Assembly (NCBI GenBank): GCA_040217575.1
Contig: JAVJPW010000006.1
Coordinates: forward strand, 1,240,001 to 1,304,000
Reading direction: 5' to 3'
Length of the DNA: 64,000 nt
From: Pacificispira sp040217575
GTDB taxonomy: Bacteria > Pseudomonadota > Alphaproteobacteria > UBA8366 > Aestuariispiraceae
Under the pieces are notes generated by a model that ran no database searches, was not told the origin of the DNA, and worked only from the letters and a program-made list of their open reading frames with translations. The translations under genes and the position numbers were made by a program. This document shows, piece by piece, positions 50,650 to 59,114 of the stretch (positions are counted from its first letter, which is position 1; each line of letters begins with the position of its first letter).

Positions 50650-51339
50650 ATGACACAAGCTTTGGAACGGCGTGCGCTGATGGCGGACAAGGATGTAAAC
50701 CTGGTGGAGGCAGCGCTTGCGTGGCGGCTGACGGACGGGTTGCCTGAAAACCTGCCGGAAACGCGAAACTATCGCCGGCTTCTGGAAGACGCGCTTCGCA
50801 GCGCGACAGAAGCGCGTGCGGAACTCGCGGACGCGCGTCGCCGCATAGCGGTTCTGGAACATCAGTCCCGAACGGACGAGGTCACAGGGCTGCTGAACCG
50901 ACGGGGCTTCGAAATTGCATTTGAGTCGGCCTTGGCCCGGGTCCGCCGGTTCGGCGAGGCGGGGGTGCTGGTCATCATCGACCTGGATGGTTTCAAACAG
51001 ATCAACGATACCCATGGTCATGCGGCAGGCGATCTGGTGCTTGCGGCGGTCGGGTCCGTCCTGGCGCGCCAGACACGGGACATCGACACGGTCGCGCGGA
51101 TCGGCGGTGACGAATTCGCTGTCATCCTGACGGCTGCCGACAAGAACGGCGCAAAGAAGCGCGTCCGAACGCTGGACCGAATTTTGAACTACACGACGGT
51201 CAAATGGCAGGGTCAGGATATCCCCGTTCGTGCCTCTTTCGGGTCGGCCCCCTATGGTCCCGACGACAACACCGCGACCGTGTTCGCAACAGCGGATACC
51301 GCCATGTACCGCCGGAAAGGCGGCACCGCGCGCGGCTAG
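50650..51339 (+). CDS. GGDEF-domain diguanylate cyclase
   Basis: A 229-residue protein that should make cyclic di-GMP. The N-terminal 75 residues are helical with no recognised sensor. The GGDEF domain follows, with 'RTDEVTGLLNRRGFE' at its start and active-site 'RIGGDEFAV'. An RxxD inhibitory site (RDID) lies five residues before GGDEF, so feedback inhibition is expected. I use the ATG at 50650, with GGAG about 9 bases upstream, rather than an earlier TTG. No membrane segment is present, so it acts in the cytoplasm. Confidence 0.92.
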   Translation: MTQALERRALMADKDVNLVEAALAWRLTDGLPENLPETRNYRRLLEDALRSATEARAELADARRRIAVLEHQSRTDEVTGLLNRRGFEIAFESALARVRRFGEAGVLVIIDLDGFKQINDTHGHAAGDLVLAAVGSVLARQTRDIDTVARIGGDEFAVILTAADKNGAKKRVRTLDRILNYTTVKWQGQDIPVRASFGSAPYGPDDNTATVFATADTAMYRRKGGTARG

Positions 51340-51448
51340 GAGGAATGCCAGTTGCGCTATCCGGCCCGGTTGGTTCCGGATGGCATGCCGGGCATTGACC
51401 ATGCTACCATCCTGACCGGCAGGTACGACCTGTCAGACGGGGGCGCAT

Positions 51449-51919
51449 ATGAAGAAGCTCATATTATGGACGATTTCTCATGGCGTGGTGCTGGTCGTGG
51501 GCTTCGTCCTGGGGATTTACTACCTGCCGATCCTGATTGCACCATCGGCCCCGGATAGTGAGACCCTTGAAAGCATAGCGGCTGCAGCCCCTTTTCAGGG
51601 GGAACTGGCTCTTGACCTTAGGGGGAGTGACTTCCTGCATTGGGGGGAAGGAACGATCAGCGTCTCGGAATCGCAAATCTCCCATCAGGGGCGCCTGGCG
51701 CCCGGACCGGATTACCGGCTCTATCTGGTTCCGGAATTTGTAGAACATGAGGATGAGTTCATTGCCGTTCGCGGTGAAGCGCAATTGATCGGCCCGGTTA
51801 ACAGTTTTGACGGGTTTGTCGTTGATGTGCCCACAGGCGTGGATGTGGCGGCATACACGACGGTCCTCATCTGGTGCGAGACATTCTCCGAATTCATAAC
51901 GTCCGCACGGTATCGTTGA
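51449..51919 (+). CDS. DM13-domain membrane-anchored protein
   Basis: A 156-residue protein with one N-terminal membrane segment (about 8-31) and an exported DM13 domain. The pattern 'GPDYRLYLVPEFVEHEDEF', a central 'LIGPVNSFDGFVVDVP' and the end 'AYTTVLIWCETFSEFITSA' with its conserved cysteine is the DM13 signature. DM13 domains have been proposed to take part in redox or electron transfer, without direct proof in bacteria. It lies 109 bases after the GGDEF gene on the same strand. Confidence 0.85.
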   Translation: MKKLILWTISHGVVLVVGFVLGIYYLPILIAPSAPDSETLESIAAAAPFQGELALDLRGSDFLHWGEGTISVSESQISHQGRLAPGPDYRLYLVPEFVEHEDEFIAVRGEAQLIGPVNSFDGFVVDVPTGVDVAAYTTVLIWCETFSEFITSARYR

Positions 51920-52089
51920 CCCACGGTCACGGCCGCGCATTTCGACAGGTCGTTGCCGCAGCATGGCGGGCAGGGGGCTTTTCGGCGCATTAGCGTCGCA
52001 TCCTGCAAACCACGGCATTGATTCCTGCCGAAAGCTTCGTCCCTGAATATCCGTGCGACATCGGCACATGTCAGGGGGGACAATCGGTC

Positions 52090-53334
52090 ATGGGGCTTAA
52101 TTCCATTCAATCCGGCAACAGGTCAGCGCGTCAGCACGGCGCCATGGAATTTTCCGAGCCGCCGGTGGACCTGGACATGGTGCGCGGATATCGGCTGGGC
52201 CGTTTGCGTCAGGCGTTGCGGGACGGTGACTTCGCGGGCGGCTTGTTCTTTAACCAATTGAATACCCGATATGCCACCGACGCGACGAACATGCAGGTCT
52301 GGTGCGCGCATTATGAATGCCGGTGCGTCTTCGTCTGCACCGAAGGTCCGGTTGTGCTGTTCGACTATGGCAACTATCCCCATCTGGCCGAAGACCTGCC
52401 GGGGGTCGACGAATACCGGGCCATACCGTCCTTCTATTATTTTTCCGTCGGACCCAGGGGGGAAGACCGGTCGCGCATGTTTGCCGATCAGATCGCCGAT
52501 CTGGTTCAAAAACATGGCGGCGGAAATCGGCGCATCGCAATTGATCACCTGTCCATGATGCCGACGCAGGCACTGCTGGACAAACAGTTGAGCCTGCATG
52601 AAGGCGAAGGCTTGGCCGAAGTCGCGCGCGCGATCAAATCACCGGAAGAATTGGAACTCATGAAGGTTTCCATGCATGCCTGTGAGCAGGGCATCCGTGA
52701 AATGCGCGAAATACTGGAACCCGGCATCACCGAAAACGCGCTTTGGGCCAAACTGCATGAGGTCAATATCCGTCTGGGCGGGGAATGGATTGAAACGCGT
52801 CTTTTGTCGGCGGGGCCGCGAACGAACCCGTGGTTCCGCGAATGTTCCATGCGCCCGATCGAAAGGGGCGACATGGTCAGTTTCGACACCGACCTGATCG
52901 GACCATACGGTTATTGTTCCGACATTTCCCGCGCCTGGATCTGCGGCGACTGGCCCGACGATGAGCAGCGGCGGCTTTATGCCAAGGCCTATGAACAGAT
53001 TGAACATAACATCGCCATTCTGAAGGCCGGGAAGACGCTTCGCGATATCGCATACGAAGCCTGGACCATCCCCGAAGAGTTCGCATCGCTGCGATATCCA
53101 AGTTGTATGCATGGCGTTGGACTGGCGGATGAATACCCGTCCATCAAACACGCCGCCGATTTCGACACAAAGGGTTATGACGGCGTGTTGGAACCGGGCA
53201 TGGTCCTGTGCGTTGAAAGCTTCATTGGCGTCGAAGGCGGCAAAGAAGGCGTCAAGCTGGAAGAACAGGTGATCATCACCGAAACGGGTTGCGAACGCAT
53301 GTCGACCTACCCGTTCGAAACAGACTGGCTTTGA
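52090..53334 (+). CDS. M24-family enzyme of DddP type (candidate DMSP lyase)
   Basis: A 414-residue protein of the M24 'pita-bread' fold. Metal ligands are D266, D268, D278, H341, E376 and E391, found in 'FDTDLIG', 'SDISR', 'CMHGVGLADEYP', 'LCVESF' and 'KLEEQ'. This spacing (12, 63, 35, 15) is nearly that of the DMSP lyase DddP, and D347 falls where DddP has its catalytic aspartate. 'NTRYATDATNMQVW' and 'GGEWIETRLLSAGPR' also fit DddP. DddP releases dimethylsulfide and acrylate from dimethylsulfoniopropionate, but DddP-like proteins without tested activity exist, and an Xaa-Pro peptidase role is the alternative. I chose the ATG at 52090, with GGGGGA 8 bases upstream. No acrylate-use genes adjoin it. 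Confidence 0.8.
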   Translation: MGLNSIQSGNRSARQHGAMEFSEPPVDLDMVRGYRLGRLRQALRDGDFAGGLFFNQLNTRYATDATNMQVWCAHYECRCVFVCTEGPVVLFDYGNYPHLAEDLPGVDEYRAIPSFYYFSVGPRGEDRSRMFADQIADLVQKHGGGNRRIAIDHLSMMPTQALLDKQLSLHEGEGLAEVARAIKSPEELELMKVSMHACEQGIREMREILEPGITENALWAKLHEVNIRLGGEWIETRLLSAGPRTNPWFRECSMRPIERGDMVSFDTDLIGPYGYCSDISRAWICGDWPDDEQRRLYAKAYEQIEHNIAILKAGKTLRDIAYEAWTIPEEFASLRYPSCMHGVGLADEYPSIKHAADFDTKGYDGVLEPGMVLCVESFIGVEGGKEGVKLEEQVIITETGCERMSTYPFETDWL

Positions 53335-53573
53335 CCGAAGAAACACAGTGAACGGCCGCAGGTGCTCCAACCAGGTCGGCTAACAGGGCTAACGCACCTT
53401 CAGATTTACTAGCACCAGGTTTACGGGCTATCATCGTCTGGTTGTCTTATCGCCTTGGAATCTGGGGAGCGTTGCAAGGTATCATCAATTACACGTACAG
53501 TTTTCGGCAGGACAATCGTTCAAGATTGTAACGGTTGCACGTGCGTGTGGCGGCCTGTGCTTCGGGTGGGTAA

Positions 53574-56500
53574 ATGAACCGGTGGATTGCGACGTTTCTA
53601 ATCATGCTGGCCGTGTCGGCGGGCGGCGGAACCGTCGCCTATCAGTTTTATGATGCACAAAAGCAGGAGCTGGGTCTGCTGGCGACGCGGGATATGGCGC
53701 GTCACGCCGAAGAACTGAACAGCATGGTTTCCACCATGTTCGAACCGGCCTTTGCCATCGCTGAAACTGTGGCGCTGGCCGGTCTGCATGATTTGTCCCT
53801 TCGGGAGAAGGTGCCGGCGTTCCTGGCGCTTACGGCCGGCACCATCCGGCGGTACCGGGCGGTGAATGGCGCCTACCTTGGGTTCGCGGATGGAAGTTTC
53901 ATCCAGGTCCAGGATCTTGAAACCAGAGTGGATGGCGGGCCGGAATCCACCAGTGACGATGAAATCCTGACGGCACGGGTAATCGATGCATCCCGGTCCG
54001 GCGACAATGAACAATGGTGGATATACGATCCCGAACGCGCGTCATGGCGTCGGGACTTCAGCCGTGCTGCCGCGTATGATCCGCGTGAACGACCGTGGTA
54101 CCTTTTGGTTCAGGATATGGGCGGCCCTGCCTGGACCGATCCCTATACGTTTGCATCCAGCGGTGTGCCGGGTGTGACCTTTGCCAGTCCGATGATTGGT
54201 CCGGACGGGGCGGAATGGGCGGTCCTGGGGGTCGATTTTTCGCTGGATTCCCTTTCCGGCACGGTCGCCGACATATCGGAGACGATTGTAGAAGACGCAG
54301 AAGTCGTTTTTGCGGCCGACCCGGGCATGCGTCTCTATGGGGCGTTTGATCTGGAAGGCAGCCACCCGTTAATGCGGCGCAGTGATGTCATCCAATCCGT
54401 CTTGCAGCGCGAACACCCGTTGGGTGTTGTCGGCGAGGTTACGGTCGGCGATTTGACGTTGCTGACCATGGCCGCGGAACTGGATGCGGAAAAGGGCATG
54501 CCGCTTCGGATCTTTCTGGCGCGCGATGTCGCCGGTATCAACGCCAACGCGACCGAAACGATGCGACGGAACCTGATACTGGTCGTATGCGTCATCCTGA
54601 TCGCCGCCGCCATAACATCCTATGCCTATCGCCTGTGGGCGGAGGTATCAGCACGCAAGAAGGTAGAGGCGGCGCTGGTTGAATCACGGGACGCGGCGGA
54701 AGCGGCGACGCGGGCAAAGTCCGTCTTTCTGGCGACTATGAGCCATGAAATCAGAACCCCGATGAATGGCATCATGTCCATGACTGAACTGCTGTCGGTA
54801 TCCCGTCTGGATAGCGAACAGCGGGACATGGTCAAAGTTGTCGGCGATTCGGCAAGGGCGCTTCTGGCAATCATCAACGACATCCTTGATTTCTCGAAGA
54901 TTGAGGCAGGGAAATTCGACCTGGAACGAATTTCCTTTTCGCTGACCGACATCGTCGACGGAACGGCCGAACTCCTGGCGCCCCGCGCCCACGAGAAGGG
55001 ATTGGAATTCACGGTCGGCATTGACCCTGGCCTGGTCGACCAGCGTATTGGTGACCCCGCACGGTTGCGGCAGATTCTGATCAATCTGGGGGGGAACGCG
55101 ATCAAGTTCACGTCCGAAGGCGCGGTGGAGATCATTGTTTCACGGGCCGACCGGTCGGGGGAACGGCTTCGGTTCGATGTAATCGACACCGGAATTGGAC
55201 TGTCTGAGGAAGCATTGAGCGGCTTGTTCAAGCCCTTTTCTCAGGCCGATTCATCGACGTCGCGAAATTATGGCGGCACCGGTCTGGGCCTGTCGATCTG
55301 CTATCGCCTGGTGGAAATGATGGGGGGCGCGATCGGTGCCGACAGCACACCTGGCCAGGGTAGTACCTTCTGGTTCGAATTGCCGCTGTCGCCCAGTAAC
55401 GAGGCACCGCCCAGTCCGGCGCATGACCTGTCATCGGCCGTGATAAGGACCATTGGTCTGTCCAGTCGCGAAACCGGCGTCGCGGAACGGTATCTGCGGG
55501 CAGGGGGAGTTCGGGACATTGAACATCTGGAAGAATTTCCCGCCGAATCCGATAACGTGGCGGACCTATGGCTTGTTGCCGCGCGCGTGGTCACCCCGGG
55601 GAACGGCATGCTGGATGCGTTGTCCGGCGCCGTCGCGCTGGTTGGCGGACGTGCCGAAATAGCCGAAGCAGTGGACCCGCCGCCTGCGCGTCCTGTCCTT
55701 CAGCTCAGTGCCCCCCTTGTGCGGACAGCCCTTTGGCGTGCCACCGCGGTGGCCCTGGGGCATGAGCCGTGGGAAAGCGCCGACGACCATTCCCGCCCCG
55801 ACATGGACTTCGCACCGCCGCCGCGCCAGGACGCTTTCGATGCCAATGCGTTAATTCTTGTTGCGGAAGACAATGAGACAAACCGGCTGGTGATCCGCAA
55901 ACTGCTGGGACGCTTGGGCTATGCTTGCGATGTGGCGGAAAACGGCCGGGTCGCGCTGGAAATGCTGCAGCGGCCGGGGCACGGTCTTCTGCTGACTGAC
56001 TTCAACATGCCGGAAATGGATGGCCGCGAATTGACCCAGGCGGTTCGCAGGGCAGAACGCGAACAGGGGCTGGATCGGCTTCCGGTCGTGGCGCTGACGG
56101 CGGACGCCATGGTTGGTGCCGAGGCGGCATGCCTGGAGGCCGGCATGGACGCCTTTCTGACCAAGCCGGTCGACAGCGGAAAACTGTCGGCCATTCTGGC
56201 GGAAATGCTGCCGGTGGCGGCAGGGCTTCGCCGTGCACGGGCGACGGATGTTTCGGCCGGTCGTGCGCCGGACAATCCGGCCCCCCTGTGGGACCCTGAC
56301 GTTTTCGACCCGACGATACTGGGTGAACCGGACGGGACGCTGGACGCGGAAGCGTTGGAATTGATCGAAAGCGCGGCCAATGACTGGAATGACAAGGTTT
56401 CCGATATTCTGGCCGCCCTTGGAAAGGGCGACGATGCGGCGGCGCGCCGTGTCGTTCACGCCCTGAAAGGGGCGTCACTGTCCATCGGTGCCACGCGTCT

Positions 56501-56633
56501 GGGGCGTATCGCATCCGACATTCAAGACAGCCTTGATTCCGGAGACAAGGATATGGCGGACCTCCTGGCCGCCGGGCTGCAACCGACCCTTACCGAATTT
56601 CAGACCATAGTTCCCCGTTTGCGGGGCAATTGA
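53574..56633 (+). CDS. Hybrid sensor histidine kinase (Cache-HisKA-HATPase-REC-Hpt)
   Basis: A 1019-residue kinase. It has a membrane segment (about 5-24), a periplasmic Cache-like sensor (25-330), a second segment (334-354), HisKA with H391 in 'SHEIRTPMN', and an ATPase with 'GGNAIKF' (N508), 'DTGIGL' and 'GGTGLGLS'. A degenerate receiver-like stretch (about 620-735) lacks an acceptor aspartate. A good receiver follows with D809 in 'LLLTDFNMPEMDG', then an Hpt domain with H962 in 'VHALKGAS'. Thus a full phosphorelay lies in one protein. The response-regulator gene 14 bases downstream is its obvious output partner. GGGTGGG precedes the ATG. Confidence 0.94.
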   Translation: MNRWIATFLIMLAVSAGGGTVAYQFYDAQKQELGLLATRDMARHAEELNSMVSTMFEPAFAIAETVALAGLHDLSLREKVPAFLALTAGTIRRYRAVNGAYLGFADGSFIQVQDLETRVDGGPESTSDDEILTARVIDASRSGDNEQWWIYDPERASWRRDFSRAAAYDPRERPWYLLVQDMGGPAWTDPYTFASSGVPGVTFASPMIGPDGAEWAVLGVDFSLDSLSGTVADISETIVEDAEVVFAADPGMRLYGAFDLEGSHPLMRRSDVIQSVLQREHPLGVVGEVTVGDLTLLTMAAELDAEKGMPLRIFLARDVAGINANATETMRRNLILVVCVILIAAAITSYAYRLWAEVSARKKVEAALVESRDAAEAATRAKSVFLATMSHEIRTPMNGIMSMTELLSVSRLDSEQRDMVKVVGDSARALLAIINDILDFSKIEAGKFDLERISFSLTDIVDGTAELLAPRAHEKGLEFTVGIDPGLVDQRIGDPARLRQILINLGGNAIKFTSEGAVEIIVSRADRSGERLRFDVIDTGIGLSEEALSGLFKPFSQADSSTSRNYGGTGLGLSICYRLVEMMGGAIGADSTPGQGSTFWFELPLSPSNEAPPSPAHDLSSAVIRTIGLSSRETGVAERYLRAGGVRDIEHLEEFPAESDNVADLWLVAARVVTPGNGMLDALSGAVALVGGRAEIAEAVDPPPARPVLQLSAPLVRTALWRATAVALGHEPWESADDHSRPDMDFAPPPRQDAFDANALILVAEDNETNRLVIRKLLGRLGYACDVAENGRVALEMLQRPGHGLLLTDFNMPEMDGRELTQAVRRAEREQGLDRLPVVALTADAMVGAEAACLEAGMDAFLTKPVDSGKLSAILAEMLPVAAGLRRARATDVSAGRAPDNPAPLWDPDVFDPTILGEPDGTLDAEALELIESAANDWNDKVSDILAALGKGDDAAARRVVHALKGASLSIGATRLGRIASDIQDSLDSGDKDMADLLAAGLQPTLTEFQTIVPRLRGN

Positions 56634-56647
56634 AGAAGGAATCCCGG

Positions 56648-57055
56648 ATGTCGTTCACGAACGGACCCACGAACTACGCATCGACCCGCGTGCTGGTTAT
56701 CGAAGACGAAGGGCATGTACGCCGCATTGTCTGCCGCCTGCTGCGGCAGATGGGGTTCCAGTTAGTGGATGAAGCCGCCAACGGGGAAGAGGGTCTGATG
56801 CAGGTCGTCCGCGTAAAGCCGGAACTGATTATCTGCGACATTCATATGGAACCCGTCGATGGGCTGGAGTTCCTGCGTAAGCTGCGCGGCCTGAACAATT
56901 CCGAAATGTCGAACCTGCCGGTGATCTATCTGACGGCAGATGCAAACAGGGACACGGTTCTGGTCGCAAGAGAGCTCAAGGTTTCCGGCTATCTGGTGAA
57001 GCCTGTCTCGCTGGACCATCTGAAAAGCCGCGTTGACGCCGCACTGCGGGGGTAG
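56648..57055 (+). CDS. Single-domain response regulator (CheY-like)
   Basis: A 135-residue receiver with no output domain. The acidic pocket is E19/D20/E21, the acceptor D64 is in 'LIICDIHME', the switch threonine is in 'YLTADAN' and the lysine in 'GYLVKPVS'. I chose the ATG at 56648, with AAGGAA upstream, 14 bases after the hybrid-kinase stop. It most likely receives phosphate from that kinase's Hpt domain and acts by protein contact, like DivK or CheY. Confidence 0.92.
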   Translation: MSFTNGPTNYASTRVLVIEDEGHVRRIVCRLLRQMGFQLVDEAANGEEGLMQVVRVKPELIICDIHMEPVDGLEFLRKLRGLNNSEMSNLPVIYLTADANRDTVLVARELKVSGYLVKPVSLDHLKSRVDAALRG

Positions 57056-57098
57056 GTGCGGCACCTTGCACGACCAACGGTAGGACCATTTACGGACA

Positions 57099-57917
57099 TC
57101 AGATCAGCGGCATTCCCATGAGCGCCTGAACGAATGTTGCGGCGATAACGACCAGGCCAAGGACACATGCGGTATAGACCCAACGGGTGGGATGGCTGCT
57201 TTTCCGGTCGGCGACCCATCCGACGAACGGGATCGCCTGCATCAGGTGCGTGGCAAAAAAGTGGGGAACCCGAAGGTCGCCGCCACCGCGCGCCCAGCCG
57301 ACGATCGGCAGGCCATTTGCATCCGTTGTCGGGCCCCCGACCCAGTGACCGGTGCCGCCGGACATGTACCCGGCAACCGCCAGTGTGGTGACAAAGCCCA
57401 GCGATAGCCCTGCAAGGATACCTGTGCGCAGTCCCTGACCCAATCCGGCCGCCGGTCGGCGATAGGCCAGCCACCCGACAACCGCCGCCCCCATAATCAG
57501 GGTGACCGCGCCAATTCCCATCAGGGAATACATGCTGGCTTCCATCGGCGTTTCCAGATTGAAGTGGGAATGCCTTCCGCGCCCCGCCTGAATAGTGATG
57601 TAGGCGATTTCGAATATCCCGAACCCGCTGATGGCCCAGGCAAGTATGCGCACGCCGATCCGGTCCCGAAGCGTATCATCGATAAAGCGCGCAAAGAGGG
57701 CGAGCGTCGCGATATGCAGGCCGACGGACAATTGGAATTTCAGCGGTTTGATCCACAGGTTTATGCCGTTCAGTTCCCGCGGATCAATCAGCATCGCAAG
57801 GATCGTGACCGGCACCAGTGCCAGGCAAAAGAACGCACCTTGCCATAGGACCTTTTCCGTCCCGATTGTCTGCGCAGCGGGCAGGGAAGGGGCGGTTGCA
57901 ATGGTCAATGAAGACAT
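57099..57917 (-). CDS. Seven-segment membrane protein, function unknown
   Basis: A 272-residue integral membrane protein with about seven hydrophobic segments (near 24-43, 62-80, 90-111, 133-152, 166-185, 222-239, 247-266). Conserved-looking polar spots are 'NGINLWIKPLKFQLS' before segment two and 'QAGRGRHSHFN' after segment three. I recognise it as one of a family of uncharacterised bacterial membrane proteins. It starts 12 bases after the ABA4-like gene, with GAAGGAAA overlapping that stop, so the two form one operon, probably under the divergent TetR regulator. Confidence 0.8.
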   Translation of the reverse strand: MSSLTIATAPSLPAAQTIGTEKVLWQGAFFCLALVPVTILAMLIDPRELNGINLWIKPLKFQLSVGLHIATLALFARFIDDTLRDRIGVRILAWAISGFGIFEIAYITIQAGRGRHSHFNLETPMEASMYSLMGIGAVTLIMGAAVVGWLAYRRPAAGLGQGLRTGILAGLSLGFVTTLAVAGYMSGGTGHWVGGPTTDANGLPIVGWARGGGDLRVPHFFATHLMQAIPFVGWVADRKSSHPTRWVYTACVLGLVVIAATFVQALMGMPLI

Positions 57918-57929
57918 GACTGATTTCCT

Positions 57930-58403
57930 TCAGGCGGCGGCAAGGCGCGTTGCCACGGTGTCGCGACCGGCGCGGATGACCATGTAGATCAGCAGCCCTA
58001 TGGGGCCGAACATGAAAGTCGCGAACAGGATTGGAACCTGAATCAGGCGCGAGATCTGCGCCGCGTCGCATTTGCGTGCAATCCAGGCACCGATGAACAG
58101 ATCGAACGCCAAATAGTGTATCCAGCCCGCCAACAGAAGCGGTTCGGATTGGAACAGCATGGCGACACTGGCCAGGCTGTCGAAGCCGCCATCCACGGTC
58201 CAGAAATAGCGCAGGATCAGCACTGCATAGCCAATCGACAGGATGGCAGGTGCGATAACAGCAGGGACCGCGTTCAATAACGGCCATCGCCGTGGGGCAA
58301 GCGCAAGGACGGCCCAACCGGCCATGGCAACCATGCCCGCATGGGAGAACCAGGTTTCCCACCCGATACCGAATATCAGATCCGAGGTCGCAGTTGGCTC
58401 CAT
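57930..58403 (-). CDS. ABA4-like (DUF4281) membrane protein
   Basis: A 157-residue membrane protein with about four segments, resembling the ABA4-like family named after the plant protein needed for neoxanthin formation. Features are 'PRRWPLLNAVPAVIAPAIL', 'WIHYLAFDLFIGAWIARK' and 'FGPIGLLIYMVIRAG'. The bacterial role is unknown. The start is the ATG at 58401-58403, with AAGGAGACT just upstream; an ATG 66 bases earlier lies inside an operator. It is the first gene of a two-gene unit divergent from the TetR gene. No carotenoid gene is in the window. Confidence 0.85.
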   Translation of the reverse strand: MEPTATSDLIFGIGWETWFSHAGMVAMAGWAVLALAPRRWPLLNAVPAVIAPAILSIGYAVLILRYFWTVDGGFDSLASVAMLFQSEPLLLAGWIHYLAFDLFIGAWIARKCDAAQISRLIQVPILFATFMFGPIGLLIYMVIRAGRDTVATRLAAA

Positions 58404-58435
58404 AACGCAGTCTCCTTCCCGTTTGACAAACGCCA

Positions 58436-58454
58436 ATCTTGACGATGTAAAGAT
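58436..58454. promoter_or_regulatory. Operator 1 for the divergent TetR regulator (imperfect palindrome)
   Basis: ATCTTGACGATGTAAAGAT is a 19-base near-palindrome matching the perfect copy 32 bases away at 16 of 19 positions. It lies 33 bases upstream of the ABA4-like start codon. Confidence 0.75.
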
Positions 58455-58467
58455 AAATGTAAGTTGC

Positions 58468-58486
58468 ATCTTGACAATGTCAAGAT
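58468..58486. promoter_or_regulatory. Operator 2 for the divergent TetR regulator (perfect palindrome)
   Basis: ATCTTGACAATGTCAAGAT is a perfect 9+1+9 palindrome ending 11 bases before the preferred TetR start codon. Together with operator 1, three helical turns away, it makes a standard autoregulatory and divergent control region. Confidence 0.85.
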
Positions 58487-58497
58487 ATATTCCGGCA

Positions 58498-59106
58498 ATG
58501 ACACGGAAACCGGAATATCACCACGGAAACCTGCGCGCGGAATTGATCGAGGCCGGGATCGCCATCCTGGACGAAGTTGGCTGGGCGGGATTAAGCCTTC
58601 GCGGTTGTGCGGCGCGGGCAGGGGTGTCCCACGCGGCGCCGGCGCATCATTTCGGTAATTTGACGGGGCTCAGGACCGCACTGGCCACGGTCGCCTATAA
58701 CCGTTTTGTCGAACAGATGGACCGGTATGTCGCGGACCGCGCGAACGACGGCAGATCACGGCTGATGGCGGCGGGGCTTGCCTATATCGCATTCGCCCGT
58801 GAAAACCCCGGCCTGTTTCATTTGATGTTCGGTCCGGCCGAACTGGATCAGGATGATGGTGACCTTAACATCGCGCGCCGCAGGGCGTATGAGCAATTGG
58901 GGGAAAATGTCGCTGCCTTTCTGCCGCCGGGCGCACGTGAGGCAGAGGATCATCGCCTTCGGGTCACCGTCTGGTCGCTGGTGCATGGATATGCCCAACT
59001 GATCCTGGCGAAACAGATCGCGCCGCAGGCTCAGGCGTTCCTGTCGGACGAGGCGGTGCTTGATGGATTGTCGAACCTGGCGAAAGGTCTGGAAAAGAAC
59101 CGGTAG
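58498..59106 (+). CDS. TetR/AcrR-family transcriptional regulator
   Basis: A 202-residue regulator. The N-terminal helix-turn-helix spans about 10-55 with 'LSLRGCAARAGVSHAAPAHHF', the form found in TetR proteins with a WHG-type C-terminal domain. The ligand domain follows, with 'LAYIAFARENPGLFHLMF' typical of that group. The frame extends to an ATG at 58477, but that codon lies inside operator 2, so the ATG at 58498 is preferred; neither has a good ribosome binding site, and the transcript may be leaderless. It most likely represses itself and the ABA4-like operon until a small hydrophobic ligand binds. Confidence 0.9.
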   Translation: MTRKPEYHHGNLRAELIEAGIAILDEVGWAGLSLRGCAARAGVSHAAPAHHFGNLTGLRTALATVAYNRFVEQMDRYVADRANDGRSRLMAAGLAYIAFARENPGLFHLMFGPAELDQDDGDLNIARRRAYEQLGENVAAFLPPGAREAEDHRLRVTVWSLVHGYAQLILAKQIAPQAQAFLSDEAVLDGLSNLAKGLEKNR

Positions 59107-59114
59107 GTCGGTAC

